Assembly: GCF_022682305.1 (NCBI RefSeq)
Contig: NZ_CP093528.1
Location: forward strand, 1,501,501-1,565,500
Direction: 5' to 3'
DNA from: Shinella zoogloeoides
GTDB lineage: Bacteria; Pseudomonadota; Alphaproteobacteria; Rhizobiales; Rhizobiaceae
Length of the DNA stretch: 64,000 nucleotides
In this document: one piece after another, positions 7,450-16,263 of the stretch
How the letters are laid out: every line of letters starts with the position of its first letter
How positions within the stretch are numbered: position 1 is the first letter of the stretch
Notes under the pieces: model-generated
The model's input: the letters and a program-made list of their open reading frames with translations, nothing else
Told to the model about the DNA's origin: nothing
The model's database searches: none
Position numbers and translations under genes: made by a program

Positions 7450-9495
7450 ATGAGCTTCTATTCGATTTATCAGCAGGGTTTCGTTCGCGTGGCTGCCTGT
7501 ACACCGAAATGCGAAGTCGCCGATCCCAGCTACAATGTCGCTGAGACGCTCGCGCTCGCCCGCGACGGTGCGCGCCAGGGTGTTGCGCTGATGGTGTTCC
7601 CGGAATTGGGCCTCTGCGGTTACGCGATTGACGATCTTCTCGGCCAAGCCGCGTTGCTGCAGCGGGTGGAACAAGCGATCGAGGAAGTCGCGGCCGCGAG
7701 CCGCGAGCTTTCGCCGGTTCTGCTCATCGGCGCGCCGCTGGTGCGGGAAGGACGACTCTACAATTGCGCTGTCGCCGTCCATCGTGGGCGCATTTTGGGT
7801 GTTGTTCCCAAAGGACATCTGCCGAATTATCGGGAATTCTACGAAAAGCGTTGGTTCGCTTCGGGCCGAAACTTGAAAGGCGCTACCATCGAGATCGCTG
7901 GTCAGTCCGTCCCCTTCGGAATGGATATGATTTTAGCGGCCGAGGATTTGCCAGGCTTCGTCTTCCACGTCGAGCTGTGCGAGGACGTATGGGGACCGGC
8001 TCCGCCCAGCGACTTTGCCGCGCTCGCTGGCGCTCTCATCCTTACCAACCTCTCGGCCAGCAACATCACTGTCGGCAAGGCCGAAACCCGCCGGCTGCTC
8101 TGCGCAACCCAATCGGCGCGGTGCTGGGCTGCATACATCTATTCCGCGGCCGGTCCGGGCGAGTCGACGACGGACCTCGCTTGGGACGGTCAAGCCTGCA
8201 TTTATGAACTCGGGCAGCTGCTGGCAGAGACCGAACGGTTCCCGCAGGACTCGCAAATGGCCATCGCCGATGTCGACGTTGATAGGCTCAGACTGGAGCG
8301 CCTGCGCACCGGCACCTTCAACGAGGCGGCCATCGCACAAGCTATGCCTGAAGACAGGTTCCGGCGTATCGGCTTCCGGTTCGAGCCGTCGATGACGGAC
8401 CTCGGGCTGCGCAGGGCCGTCGCGCGCTTCCCCTATGCTCCAGCCGATCCGGCACGCCTCGACCAGGACTGTTATGAGGCCTACAGCATCCAGGTCCAGG
8501 GGTTGATGAAGCGCCTTCAGGCGACGGGCATCCGCCGCGTCTGCATCGGGGTCTCCGGTGGTCTGGACTCCACTCACGCGCTGATCGTGGCGGCGAAAGC
8601 GTTCGACCGGCTAGGCTGGCCCCGGTCCGACATTCTCGGCTTCACGATGCCGGGCTTCGCGACGGGGGAGGCCACCAAGGCAAATGCCTGGACGCTGATG
8701 CGTAGTCTCGGCGTCACCGCCGAGGAGATCGACATCAAGCCGTTGGCGCAGCAGATGCTGGCGTCACTTCAGCATCCGTTCGCGCAAGGCGAGCCGGTTT
8801 ACGACGTGACGTTCGAGAACGTGCAGGCGGGCCTGCGCACGGACATCTTGTTCCGTGCAGCCAACCAGCGAGGCGCCATGGTGCTTGGCACTGGCGATCT
8901 GTCCGAAATCGCGCTCGGCTGGTCGACCTACGGTGTCGGCGACCATATGAGCCACTACAACGTCAACGCGTCGGTGCCGAAAACACTCATCCAGCATTTG
9001 ATCCGCTGGGTGGCACAGTCAGCCGCCTTCGATGAGGCAACGAACGGCACGTTGCTCTCCATTCTTGACACTGTGATTTCGCCAGAACTCGTGCCGGCCG
9101 GCGAAGGCGGCGCCTTACAAAGTACGGAGGAGAAGATTGGGCCTTATGAACTGCAGGATTTTACCCTGTTTTATTTGACGCGCTATGGCCTGAAGCCGTC
9201 GAAGATCGCTTTCCTGGCCTTCCATGCCTGGCGTGACGCCACCGCCGGAGCTTGGCCTCCACAGTATCCGGAAGAGCGCCGTCGCGCATATGATCTGCCC
9301 ACAATCAGATCGTGGATGGAGGTGTTCCTCTATCGCTTCTTCACGATCAGCCAGTTCAAGCGCTCGGCGTCGCCGAACGGCCCCAAAGTCACTGCTGGCG
9401 GCTCGCTGTCGCCGCGCGGCGATTGGCGCGCTCCGTCGGATGGCAACGCCCGCCTCTGGTTGGAGGAGTTGCGCGCTCACACGCCGTCGGAATGA
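7450..9495 (+). CDS. nadE: Glutamine-dependent NAD+ synthase
   Basis: A 681-residue two-domain enzyme for the last step of NAD synthesis: ammonia released from glutamine amidates deamido-NAD using ATP. The N-terminal nitrilase-like glutaminase domain shows the triad E52 (FPELGLCGY), K121 (VPKGHLPNY) and C177 (HVELCEDVW). The synthetase domain carries the PP-loop [12 protein letters not shown] at about residues 367-378. It lies in the metal island, divergent from the MAPEG gene and 114 bases before merR in the same direction, so the two may be cotranscribed. An essential housekeeping enzyme is unexpected as cargo; it is probably a second copy. No MerR operator faces it. Confidence 0.93.
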   Translation: MSFYSIYQQGFVRVAACTPKCEVADPSYNVAETLALARDGARQGVALMVFPELGLCGYAIDDLLGQAALLQRVEQAIEEVAAASRELSPVLLIGAPLVREGRLYNCAVAVHRGRILGVVPKGHLPNYREFYEKRWFASGRNLKGATIEIAGQSVPFGMDMILAAEDLPGFVFHVELCEDVWGPAPPSDFAALAGALILTNLSASNITVGKAETRRLLCATQSARCWAAYIYSAAGPGESTTDLAWDGQACIYELGQLLAETERFPQDSQMAIADVDVDRLRLERLRTGTFNEAAIAQAMPEDRFRRIGFRFEPSMTDLGLRRAVARFPYAPADPARLDQDCYEAYSIQVQGLMKRLQATGIRRVCIGVSGGLDSTHALIVAAKAFDRLGWPRSDILGFTMPGFATGEATKANAWTLMRSLGVTAEEIDIKPLAQQMLASLQHPFAQGEPVYDVTFENVQAGLRTDILFRAANQRGAMVLGTGDLSEIALGWSTYGVGDHMSHYNVNASVPKTLIQHLIRWVAQSAAFDEATNGTLLSILDTVISPELVPAGEGGALQSTEEKIGPYELQDFTLFYLTRYGLKPSKIAFLAFHAWRDATAGAWPPQYPEERRRAYDLPTIRSWMEVFLYRFFTISQFKRSASPNGPKVTAGGSLSPRGDWRAPSDGNARLWLEELRAHTPSE

Positions 9496-9609
9496 ACGTG
9501 CCCTGAGGGTTGGCGCTCAGCGGCCAACGGCAATCGGCGCACGGATGCCGATGACGCTTCCGCCCAGTTGTTATCCCTACTCGAACCACCGTTACGGAAT
9601 GAATTCGCC

Positions 9610-10023
9610 ATGATCACCATCGGAGCCTTGTCACAACGGACAGGCGTCAATATCGAGACAATCCGCTACTACGAGCGGATCAATCTCATCCCGCCGCCGC
9701 CCCGCACAGAGAGCAGGCGGCGCCTCTATGAAGCAGAGGATGTTCGGCGACTGACGTTCATACGCCATTCCAGGGATCTCGGCTTCGACATCCCGGCTAT
9801 TAAGACGATGCTCGCTCTGCAGGAAAGGCCAGAGTCCTCTTGTGAGCAGGTGAGCCGAATTGCCACCGATCAGCTCGAAGCCGTCGAGGTGCGGATCCGA
9901 CGCCTTCTCGGACTTAAGAGCGAGCTCACTCGGATGATCAAATCGTGCGACAATGGGAAAGTCGCATCGTGCCGGATCATAGAAGTTTTAGCTGACTCAC
10001 CCAACTCGCATGATGCCCCCTGA
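9610..10023 (+). CDS. MerR-family metal regulator (PbrR/CadR/ZntR-like)
   Basis: A 137-residue MerR protein. It has the N-terminal winged helix (ALSQRTGVNIETIRYYER), a dimerisation helix, and three cysteines at C78, C113 and C121. That spacing matches metal-binding cysteines of PbrR, CadR and ZntR, where C78 comes from one subunit and the loop pair from the other. These regulators bend promoters with long 19-20 bp spacers, and two such operators lie upstream at 6600-6614 and 7322-7336. The internal ATG at 9610 fits the family start MxIGxL. The loop CDNGKVASC does not itself fix Pb versus Cd specificity. Confidence 0.92.
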   Translation: MITIGALSQRTGVNIETIRYYERINLIPPPPRTESRRRLYEAEDVRRLTFIRHSRDLGFDIPAIKTMLALQERPESSCEQVSRIATDQLEAVEVRIRRLLGLKSELTRMIKSCDNGKVASCRIIEVLADSPNSHDAP

Positions 10024-10189
10024 ATCGCTGAGGAATTCAGGAACATCCACGACTTTGTTGGCTAGGGAGTGCCCGAATACCCCATCTATAATAGTCGCTC
10101 TTGCTAGAAAAGACCAGCGGTTCTGGCTTTAGCGGGCGCGATTCTGGTGTCCAGAACCAGAGGTGATTCGCTCCACCGTCAGGCGTTTG

Positions 10190-10216
10190 GCCCCGCCCGG
10201 ATTGTCCGGGCGGGGC
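10190..10216 (-). terminator. Terminator-like hairpin after the DUF736 remnant
   Basis: A perfect 12-bp GC stem (GCCCCGCCCGGA with TCCGGGCGGGGC) and a 3-base loop sit 13 bases past the DUF736 stop. A U-run is lacking, so it may act with Rho or protect the mRNA end. Confidence 0.5.
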
Positions 10217-10510
10217 GTCGCGCTGGTCCTACTCGCCGTTGCGGCGGCCGTTCGGGCGGGACCAGATGAGGCTGAAGCCTTCGCCTTCATCGTCGTCGAA
10301 GAGGTTGGCGTAGATCGGGGCATTGAAGCTGGGATCGTCGAGCTTCAGGCCCAGATAGGCGCGCCCCTCGTTGGAGGTCTTGGACCAGGCGGCGCCGATC
10401 TCGGCGCGGCCGACGAAGACGCGGTGGCTGGGGGCGTTCTCTCCGGTAGCGCGGGCCTCGGAGACGATGCGGACGTTCTTGGTCTGCAGGCTGAGGGTGA
10501 CGATTTCGCC

Positions 10511-10518
10511 GGTGTACT
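10511..10518. repeat. Left target-site duplication of IS66 (GGTGTACT)
   Basis: This 8-bp sequence is repeated exactly at 13043-13050 on the other side of the element. Eight-base duplications are typical of IS66. Confidence 0.93.
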
Positions 10519-10526
10519 GTAAGCGG

Positions 10527-12155
10527 TCAGCCGATGGCGTCAGGCTTGAAGTTCCATGGCATAAGCGCCTCGATATCCGCTACCGGCCAGCCTTGAGCGA
10601 TGCGGGTCAAGGTCTGGGATAGCCAGTTCAGCGGATCGACGCTGTTCATTCTGCAGGTCTGCAGCAAGGTGGCCAGCGTGGCCCATGTCCGTCCACCGCC
10701 CTCACTTCCGGCGAACAGACTGTTCTTTCTCGTAATTGTTTGGGGCCTGATCGCGCGTTCGACTATGTTGGAGTCGATTTCGATACGGCCGTCCATCAGG
10801 AAGCGTTCGAGGGCCTCACGCCGCGTGAGCGCGTAGCGGATCGCCTCAGCAGTTTTGGATTTTCCCGAGACCTTACCCAGCTCCTTTTCCCACAGCTCGA
10901 AGAGGCTGGTGACGATGACCGAGGACGTTTCCTGACGGCGGCGGGCTCGGGTGCCGGCGTCCTTGCCGCGAACCTCGTCCTCGACCTTCCACAGTTCGGT
11001 CATGGCGACGATGGTGTCTGTCGCCGTCTGCGAGACCCCGCTGATGTGCAGGTCGTAAAACTTGCGCCGAAGATGAGCCCAACAGCCCGCCAGCTGGATC
11101 GTCTCGTTGCTCCCGGTCTTGGCCCGCGCCTTGGCCAGGTTGCTATAGGCCGAGTAACCGTCGACCTGCAGGATGCCGCTAAAGCCGGAGAGATGCCGCG
11201 CCACGCACTCGGCGCCTCGGCTGTCTTCAAACCGATAAGCAACCATCGGCGGGCTGGTTCCGCCGTAGGGTCGATCATCGCGCGCGTAAGCCCAAAGCCA
11301 GGCTTTCGTCGTTTTCCCTGAGCCGGGCGCCAAGGTGGGCAAGGTCGTTTCGTCGGCAAAGACCCTTTCGCCCTCTTTGACCCGCTCGAGGATATAATCG
11401 GCGCAGATCTGAAGCTCGAAGCCCAGATGCCCCATCCATTGGGCCATCAAATTCCGGCTGATCTCGACGCCGTCGCGCAAATAGATCGCCTCCTGGCGGT
11501 AAAGTGGAAGACCGTCGGCGTATTTGGAGACGGCGATATAGGCGAGCAGCCGCTCCGTCGGCAGGCCGCTTTCGATGATGTGTGCCGGCGCCAGGGCCTG
11601 GATCACGCCGTCGCGTGCCCGGAAAGCGTATTTGGGGCGGCGCGTCACGATGACCCGGAACTTCGGCGGCACGACATCCAGCCGTTCTGAGCGGTCTTCC
11701 CCGATCAGAACCTTCTCCAGCCCCGCGCACTCGGCGGGGACGTCCGGTTCGATCACCTCCTCGATGCGTTCGAGATGAGCGGCAAAGCCCTTGCGCGGAC
11801 GCGGGGCGCGTTTCGGCTTGTCACCGGAAGCGCGATCAAGTTCGCTCTGGATCGCCGAAAGGCCGGTCTCGATCTCCTCGAAGGCAAAGGACACTTGCTC
11901 GTCGTTGACGGCCAGGCGCAGCCGCTCGGAACGCGTGCCATGTTGGGTGCGCTGCAGAACCTTCAGGATCGATGTGAGGTTGGCAATCCGCTCGTTGGCG
12001 CTTTTCTCGACCGCTTCCAGTCGGGTGATCTCGGCTTGTGCCGCGACAAGCCGAGCCTCGTTCGCAGCCCGTTCCTCGGCCATCGCTGATATCATCGCTT
12101 TCAGCGCATCGACGTCGTCCGGCAGGTCGGGAATGGGCAAAACCATGGGAGGCAA
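10527..12155 (-). CDS. tnpC: IS66 transposase TnpC
   Basis: The 542-residue DDE transposase of the IS66 element. An N-terminal leucine-zipper-like coiled coil (about residues 15-70) is followed by a short linker, and then the catalytic core with FADETTLPTL, QVDGYSAYSN and the late Glu region IEIDSNIVERAIRP. The C-terminal TWATLATLLQTCRMN block is typical of the family. It ends eight bases inside the left inverted repeat end. It is the last gene of the three-gene operon, 67 bases after tnpB. Confidence 0.95.
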   Translation of the reverse strand: MPPMVLPIPDLPDDVDALKAMISAMAEERAANEARLVAAQAEITRLEAVEKSANERIANLTSILKVLQRTQHGTRSERLRLAVNDEQVSFAFEEIETGLSAIQSELDRASGDKPKRAPRPRKGFAAHLERIEEVIEPDVPAECAGLEKVLIGEDRSERLDVVPPKFRVIVTRRPKYAFRARDGVIQALAPAHIIESGLPTERLLAYIAVSKYADGLPLYRQEAIYLRDGVEISRNLMAQWMGHLGFELQICADYILERVKEGERVFADETTLPTLAPGSGKTTKAWLWAYARDDRPYGGTSPPMVAYRFEDSRGAECVARHLSGFSGILQVDGYSAYSNLAKARAKTGSNETIQLAGCWAHLRRKFYDLHISGVSQTATDTIVAMTELWKVEDEVRGKDAGTRARRRQETSSVIVTSLFELWEKELGKVSGKSKTAEAIRYALTRREALERFLMDGRIEIDSNIVERAIRPQTITRKNSLFAGSEGGGRTWATLATLLQTCRMNSVDPLNWLSQTLTRIAQGWPVADIEALMPWNFKPDAIG

Positions 12156-12222
12156 TAGAGCACAAAAGCAGCCGTTTTCCCAACCATTACAGCGACATGA
12201 TTCATCTTGCCGCAGGCCGATA

Positions 12223-12567
12223 TCAGCCCGTCAGCAGCGGTCGCCGAACCTTGGCCGGACGGATCTTCTTCCAATCCATTCCAGCCAGCAGCGCCATTAG
12301 TTGCGAATGGTCGAGACGCACCCGCGCCGCCGATATGCCCGGCCAGCAGAAGCTGTTCTCTTCCAGGGTTTTCGAATAGAGACAGACCCCGCTGCCGTCC
12401 CACCAGACGATCCGGACACGGTCCGCCCGTTTCGATCTGAACACGTAAAGCGCGCCATTGAACGGGTCGAGGCCGCCTTCCCGCACCAGCGCCATCAAGG
12501 ATGCGGCCCCCTTGCGGAAGTCGACCGGCTGGCACGACACGTAAACCACAACGCCGGAAGCGATCAT
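12223..12567 (-). CDS. tnpB: IS66 accessory protein TnpB
   Basis: A 114-residue protein of the IS66 Orf2 type, recognised by YVSCQPVDFRKGAASL near the start and the WWDGSGVCLYSKTLE stretch. It is needed for efficient IS66 transposition but has no known catalytic activity. Its start overlaps the tnpA stop by four bases (ATGA), which implies translational coupling. Confidence 0.94.
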   Translation of the reverse strand: MIASGVVVYVSCQPVDFRKGAASLMALVREGGLDPFNGALYVFRSKRADRVRIVWWDGSGVCLYSKTLEENSFCWPGISAARVRLDHSQLMALLAGMDWKKIRPAKVRRPLLTG

Positions 12568-12986
12568 GCCTTGCGCACCGCGCCGATAATTCCCGCCAAC
12601 TGATCCGGATCAATATCCCCGCGCACCCGAACAACGACATCACCCAGAACGATCTCTACGGTCGCGCTGCCGCCCGTCTCAAAGCGCGCGAACTTCACCG
12701 GCTCGCTTTCCGACATGGTTCGATCGCCCAATGGCGCCGTCAATGGCGCCAGCGCCCCCGAGGAAAGTGCCTTCCTGCGCCATGCGTAGAGTTGCGACAC
12801 GTCCAGTTCATAGGCGCGTGCAACCTCCGCCACCGTCCCTCCCGGCGAAAACGCTTCCGCCACAAGCCGCGCCTTCTCGTCATCAGACCAATGCCGCGGC
12901 GAACGTCGCGACGGCGTCGCCGTCAAAACTTCGAAGGTCCGAACCTGATTCACCTTGTCGCTCATATGACTCTCCGCATGACTCAT
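12564..12986 (-). CDS. tnpA: IS66 accessory protein TnpA
   Basis: A 140-residue protein with an N-terminal helix-turn-helix of the IS3/IS66 Orf1 type (HWSDDEKARLVAEAF, then VAEVARAYELDVSQLYAWRR). It is the first gene of the IS66 operon. An alternative ATG seven codons in (12965) is possible. It probably binds the ends of the element. Confidence 0.92.
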   Translation of the reverse strand: MSHAESHMSDKVNQVRTFEVLTATPSRRSPRHWSDDEKARLVAEAFSPGGTVAEVARAYELDVSQLYAWRRKALSSGALAPLTAPLGDRTMSESEPVKFARFETGGSATVEIVLGDVVVRVRGDIDPDQLAGIIGAVRKA

Positions 12987-13042
12987 GCAGAAAATGAGCT
13001 TCCACCGACAAACGCGCTACGTGGGTTTGCCTAACCGCTTAC

Positions 13043-13050
13043 GGTGTACT
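13043..13050. repeat. Right target-site duplication of IS66 (GGTGTACT)
   Basis: An exact copy of 10511-10518. On the minus strand it reads AGTACACC, the Glu-Tyr-Thr region of the split DUF736 frame. Confidence 0.93.
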
Positions 13051-13090
13051 CGTTGTTGCCGGTCTTCTTGAAGGTGCCGATGGTCGCCAT

Positions 13091-13669
13091 GGTAGTTCTC
13101 CTTGAACTCTGTTCCGAGCCCGCACCATTGCGGCCTCGATGGCGATCGACAGGCCGGAGGCGATTGACGGCGCACCCCGCAGGGGCCTGACAGCAAAGGA
13201 GGGGCTTTCTTGGCTCGCGAGGAATGACGGCGCAGCCGGCAGGGGAAGAAAGTTTCGACGCCGCTGTTGCGGCATAGGCGATCGAGGCGCAGCCGACCTT
13301 CGGCCAGATCAGCCCATTGAAGAGGCCGTTTTGGAGCGGTCGACCTGACAGAGACGCATCACAGGAGAACGCGGCGACCACCCCGAACCGATGGACCGTG
13401 ACGACGCCTGACACCGCGGTTCAAACCAGCTCCGGCGGACGCTCCGTTCCGCCGGCTCCTGCCCGTCGCCCACGCGATCGCCCCCTCTCAGCACTCGCAC
13501 CGTCGTTGGACGCGCCGTCAGGGCATTGCCCCCAGCACCGTCACCGAGGGCATGGCGCGTCAGTTGGGTTAGCCGTTGATCCGATCAACGCGATTGCGAA
13601 CGACCCTGCCGACGAAGAGCGCGACACGTAAGACATCAACCCACCGTCCTGCCGCCGCCGGCAACGATG
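13091..13669. other. 579-bp non-coding region with short repeats
   Basis: No convincing gene was found here. The part nearest 13091 is the DUF736 leader with its AAGGAG site. Two direct copies of a 21-bp motif, TGACGGCGCA-s-CC-s-GCAGGGG, lie exactly 60 bp apart (13165-13185 and 13225-13245). A perfect inverted repeat CGTTGATC-C-GATCAACG is at 13574-13590. These could be protein-binding sites or part of a transfer or replication locus; nothing decides between them. Confidence 0.45.
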
Positions 13670-14110
13670 TCAGGCGCGCGCGACGTTCTGCCCGGTTGGC
13701 CCGGGCGCGGCCATTGCTGTCACCCGAATCAGCGCCGTGACACCAACGGCGACTGCGCCGATGACGGAGAAGATGATCCGCCAGGTGTCGGAGGGCATGG
13801 TGTGTTTCACGATGCCATGTGTCGCATGGTAGCCGGCGAGCGCCGCGGGTGCGACGAAGGCGAGTGCGATCGCGAGCCGTATCCAGAGCGGACGAATGAA
13901 GGCGAGCAGGAACTGCCCGAGGCCGAGCGTCAGCGCGGCGGCGGCGAGGCCGACGAGGATTGCCCCGAGCCAACCGGCGCCGGTCTGGAAGGCCCAAGTC
14001 CCGGCACTGACGCCCGCGAAGAACGGAAGCGCGAAGACAGCCAGTGTGAATAGAAGCCAGCACAGGGCGCCGATCGCCACGATGCTGGAGAGGATGCCGA
14101 TGAAAACCAT
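13670..14110 (-). CDS. Element-backbone membrane protein, function unknown
   Basis: A 146-residue hydrophobic protein with about four to five predicted membrane segments, starting MVFIGILSSIVAIGALCW. I do not recognise a family with a known role. The ATG at 14110 follows a GGAG-containing stretch in the leader, and a TATACT box lies further upstream. It is on the same strand as the other backbone genes, between the DUF736 and 55-residue genes. Confidence 0.65.
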   Translation of the reverse strand: MVFIGILSSIVAIGALCWLLFTLAVFALPFFAGVSAGTWAFQTGAGWLGAILVGLAAAALTLGLGQFLLAFIRPLWIRLAIALAFVAPAALAGYHATHGIVKHTMPSDTWRIIFSVIGAVAVGVTALIRVTAMAAPGPTGQNVARA

Positions 14111-14254
14111 GGTGGTGTTCTCCGTGAGATAGAGGTCTGACGGTCGCGCCTCCACCACCACCACGGCGCGTTGCCAGTATAGCCGAAGAGAAGGCGGGAC
14201 GGGAGCGGAAATCCCGTAGGATTCCCGCTTGCAGTCGCGACGCCTTGCCCGCGG

Positions 14255-14422
14255 TCAGCGGGCGAAGGGATCGATCTCGTGAACGATGGCGGCGAATTCG
14301 CCGTCATATTCGCCGGCGGGCATGACGCCCATGGTGCCGTCGCCGGCCTGGAAGATGACGATCGAGACCATGAGGGTGGTGGCGAGGCTGAAGGCGAAGG
14401 CGTGAGCTTGATTGAGGGACAT
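14255..14422 (-). CDS. Small single-pass membrane protein (55 aa)
   Basis: The 55-residue product starts MSLNQAHAFAFSLATTLMVS, which gives one membrane segment, followed by an acidic tail ending EIDPFAR. The ATG at 14422 has AGGAG at proper spacing, and a perfect hairpin lies just upstream, so it looks translated. The function is unknown. It belongs to the minus-strand backbone. Confidence 0.65.
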   Translation of the reverse strand: MSLNQAHAFAFSLATTLMVSIVIFQAGDGTMGVMPAGEYDGEFAAIVHEIDPFAR

Positions 14423-14444
14423 GTGACCGGCTCCTGTCTTGGAG

Positions 14445-14463
14445 GCGGGAGACCATCTCCCGC
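14445..14463 (-). other. Perfect hairpin upstream of the 55-aa gene
   Basis: GCGGGAGA and TCTCCCGC form an 8-bp stem with a 3-base loop, ending a few bases before the AGGAG site of the gene starting at 14422. It could be a leader structure or a protein-binding dyad. Confidence 0.5.
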
Positions 14464-14756
14464 GCGACAGGCGCCCGATGTGTCCGGCCGATGGCCGCAA
14501 TCACCGCGTAGGCGAAGCTGGAGCGGCGGCATGCTCGCATAGCCGACCCTTTACGGGTTGATGGCGTCAGGCCAGCGGCTGGACCAAGGATTAGCGCAAT
14601 GGAAGCGGCAGATGGTTTTCCGCCTTGACCGGGGCCACAATGGGATTTCCCGCTCAATGCTTTCACTCCATAGCATCGCCGCCGTGCTCCCAGTCGTGAT
14701 GCTGCCGAAACGGGCCGGTATGGTCATGCAAAGCGCAACAGCCGAAGAGAACGCCC

Positions 14757-15317
14757 GTGCCGAAGCTTCCCAAGAAGAGCGATTTCCCGGTGAGCCAGGT
14801 GCGGCGCTATCTGGAGCCCGGCCCGATCGTGCTGCTGTCGTCGAAGTGGCAGGGCGCGACCAACATTATGACGCTCGGCTGGCACACGATCCTGGAATTC
14901 TCGCCGTCTCTGGTCGGCCTGATGATCTCCGGCGGCAATCACAGTTACCGCATGATCCGCGAGAGCCGGGAGTGCGTGATCAACCTGCCGACGACGGCGC
15001 TGACCGATACCGTGGTCGGGATCGGCAACACGTCGGGGGCCGAGATCGACAAGTTCGCCAAGTTCAATCTCACGCGGCAAGAGGCGAGCAAGGTCGATGC
15101 GCCGTTGATCGGCGAATGCCATGCCAGCTTCGAATGCCGCCTTCACGACGACGCGCTGGTCGACAAGTACAATTTCTTCATCTTCGAGGTGGTGAAGGTG
15201 CATGTCGCCACGTCGCCAAAGCATCCTGAGACGCTGCATTACACCGGCGATGGCGTGTTCGTGGTGTCCGGCAAGGTCATCAGCCGCAGATCGCTGTTTC
15301 GACCCGAGATGCTGTGA
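14757..15317 (+). CDS. Flavin reductase-like FMN-binding protein
   Basis: A 186-residue protein of the flavin reductase-like (split beta-barrel) family. The pattern VLLSSKWQGATNIMTLGWHT, then SGGNHSY and ECVINLP, fits the FMN site. Members reduce flavins for partner monooxygenases or are stand-alone oxidoreductases; the partner is not visible here. The first codon is GTG at 14757, preceded by a GAAGAGA stretch. It is on the opposite strand to the backbone genes around it and converges with the DUF2493 gene, so it is a separate transcription unit. Confidence 0.82.
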   Translation: MPKLPKKSDFPVSQVRRYLEPGPIVLLSSKWQGATNIMTLGWHTILEFSPSLVGLMISGGNHSYRMIRESRECVINLPTTALTDTVVGIGNTSGAEIDKFAKFNLTRQEASKVDAPLIGECHASFECRLHDDALVDKYNFFIFEVVKVHVATSPKHPETLHYTGDGVFVVSGKVISRRSLFRPEML

Positions 15318-15327
15318 GAGGCGGCGC

Positions 15328-16263
15328 TCACGCGCCACCTCCCTTCGGGCGGAAGTCGAACAGCGGGATGCCGAGCTTCCTCGCCTTGTCGGCGAGATTG
15401 TCCTGAATGCCGGTGCCAGGGAAGACGATGACCCCGATCGGCAGGACGTCCAGCATCTGATCGTTGCGCTTGAACGGTGCGGCCTTGGCGTGTTTCGTCC
15501 AGTCGGGGGCGAAGCCGACCTGCGGCACCTTGCGGGCGTCGGCCCATTTGGCCGCGATCTTCTCGGCGCCCTTCGGCGACTTGCCGTGCAGCAGCACCAT
15601 GTCGGGGTGCTTGGCGTGGACCTGATCGAGCTTGGCCCAGATCAGGTGGTGATCGTTGAAGTCGAGCCCACCGGTAAAGGCGATCTTTGCACCGGCAGGT
15701 AGTAGCACCTGATTGTCGGCCCGCTTCTTCGCGGCGAGGAAGTCGCGGCTGTCAATCATCGCCGAGGTCAGGTTGCGGTGGTTGACCATCGATCCGCTGC
15801 GCGGTCGCCAGTTCGATCCGGTGTGGCGCTCGTAGTGCTCGGCGGCCTGGTCGCGCATCAGCTCGAAGGCGTTGCGGCGTTCGATCATGGTCTGGCCCTC
15901 GGCCGTCAGGCGTTCCAGCTCGACGGCCTTCACTTCGCTGCCGTCCTGTTCGCGCTGGCCGCGGCGCTGCGCCTGCTCGTTGTCGTCCAGCTCGCGCTCG
16001 ATCCGGTCGGTGGCTCGGTGGAAGACGTTGACCGTCGACCAGAGGAGATCGTCGAGGTCGGGCTCGAGGCGGGTGTCCTCAAAGGTGACGATCAGGGCGT
16101 CAAAGATGTCGGCGATGGCGCCGGCGACATGGTCGCCTTCCGGAAGCGGTCGGGGATCGGGTTCATCCGTGAAGGGACGGTAGCCGTAAAGCTGGAGTTC
16201 GCTGAGGACATGGTCGGTGGGTGAAGAGGCGTGGTGCGGTTCGTAGTCGTCGTGCTCGCTCAT
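15328..16263 (-). CDS. DUF2493 (SLOG-fold) protein
   Basis: A 311-residue protein. The C-terminal part (about residue 190 to the end) has the DUF2493 pattern: KIAFTGGLDFNDHHLIW, LLHGKSPKGAE, and VIVFPGTGIQDNLADKA. This is a Rossmann-like fold of the SLOG superfamily, thought to bind nucleotide-derived ligands. The N-terminal half is acidic and helical. Such proteins recur on alphaproteobacterial plasmids and integrative elements beside Toprim and strawberry-notch proteins, but the activity is not established. ATG at 16263. Confidence 0.82.
   Translation of the reverse strand: MSEHDDYEPHHASSPTDHVLSELQLYGYRPFTDEPDPRPLPEGDHVAGAIADIFDALIVTFEDTRLEPDLDDLLWSTVNVFHRATDRIERELDDNEQAQRRGQREQDGSEVKAVELERLTAEGQTMIERRNAFELMRDQAAEHYERHTGSNWRPRSGSMVNHRNLTSAMIDSRDFLAAKKRADNQVLLPAGAKIAFTGGLDFNDHHLIWAKLDQVHAKHPDMVLLHGKSPKGAEKIAAKWADARKVPQVGFAPDWTKHAKAAPFKRNDQMLDVLPIGVIVFPGTGIQDNLADKARKLGIPLFDFRPKGGGA

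Larger units (their letters stand above)
10519..13042 (-). mobile_element. Complete IS66-family insertion sequence (2524 bp)
   Basis: The element has inverted ends beginning GTAAGCGGT, three minus-strand genes in the canonical order tnpA-tnpB-tnpC, and an exact 8-bp target duplication. All three frames are open, so it looks active. It inserted into codon 16 of a DUF736 gene. Confidence 0.95.
10229..13090 (-). pseudogene. DUF736-family gene split by IS66
   Basis: The N-terminal codons (MATIGTFKKTGNNEYT, start ATG at 13090, AAGGAG site upstream) lie right of the IS66 element, and the remaining codons (TGEIVTLSLQTKNVRIV onward, stop at 10229) lie left of it. Removing the element plus one copy of the 8-bp duplication joins them in frame into a protein of about 108 residues. 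DUF736 proteins are small, soluble and common on alphaproteobacterial plasmids and integrative elements; their function is not known. The break is recent enough that both parts remain free of other stops. Confidence 0.88.

Noticed and set aside
10119..10158. Inverted repeat GGTTCTGG ... CCAGAACC and an inner TTCTGG-TGT-CCAGAA dyad
   Set aside because: It lies between merR and the DUF736 terminator and might be an operator or an IS scar, but no promoter or target repeat supports either.
13569..14063. 164-codon minus-strand frame overlapping the membrane protein gene
   Set aside because: Arg-rich shadow of the 13670-14110 gene, which has clear membrane segments and a better start.
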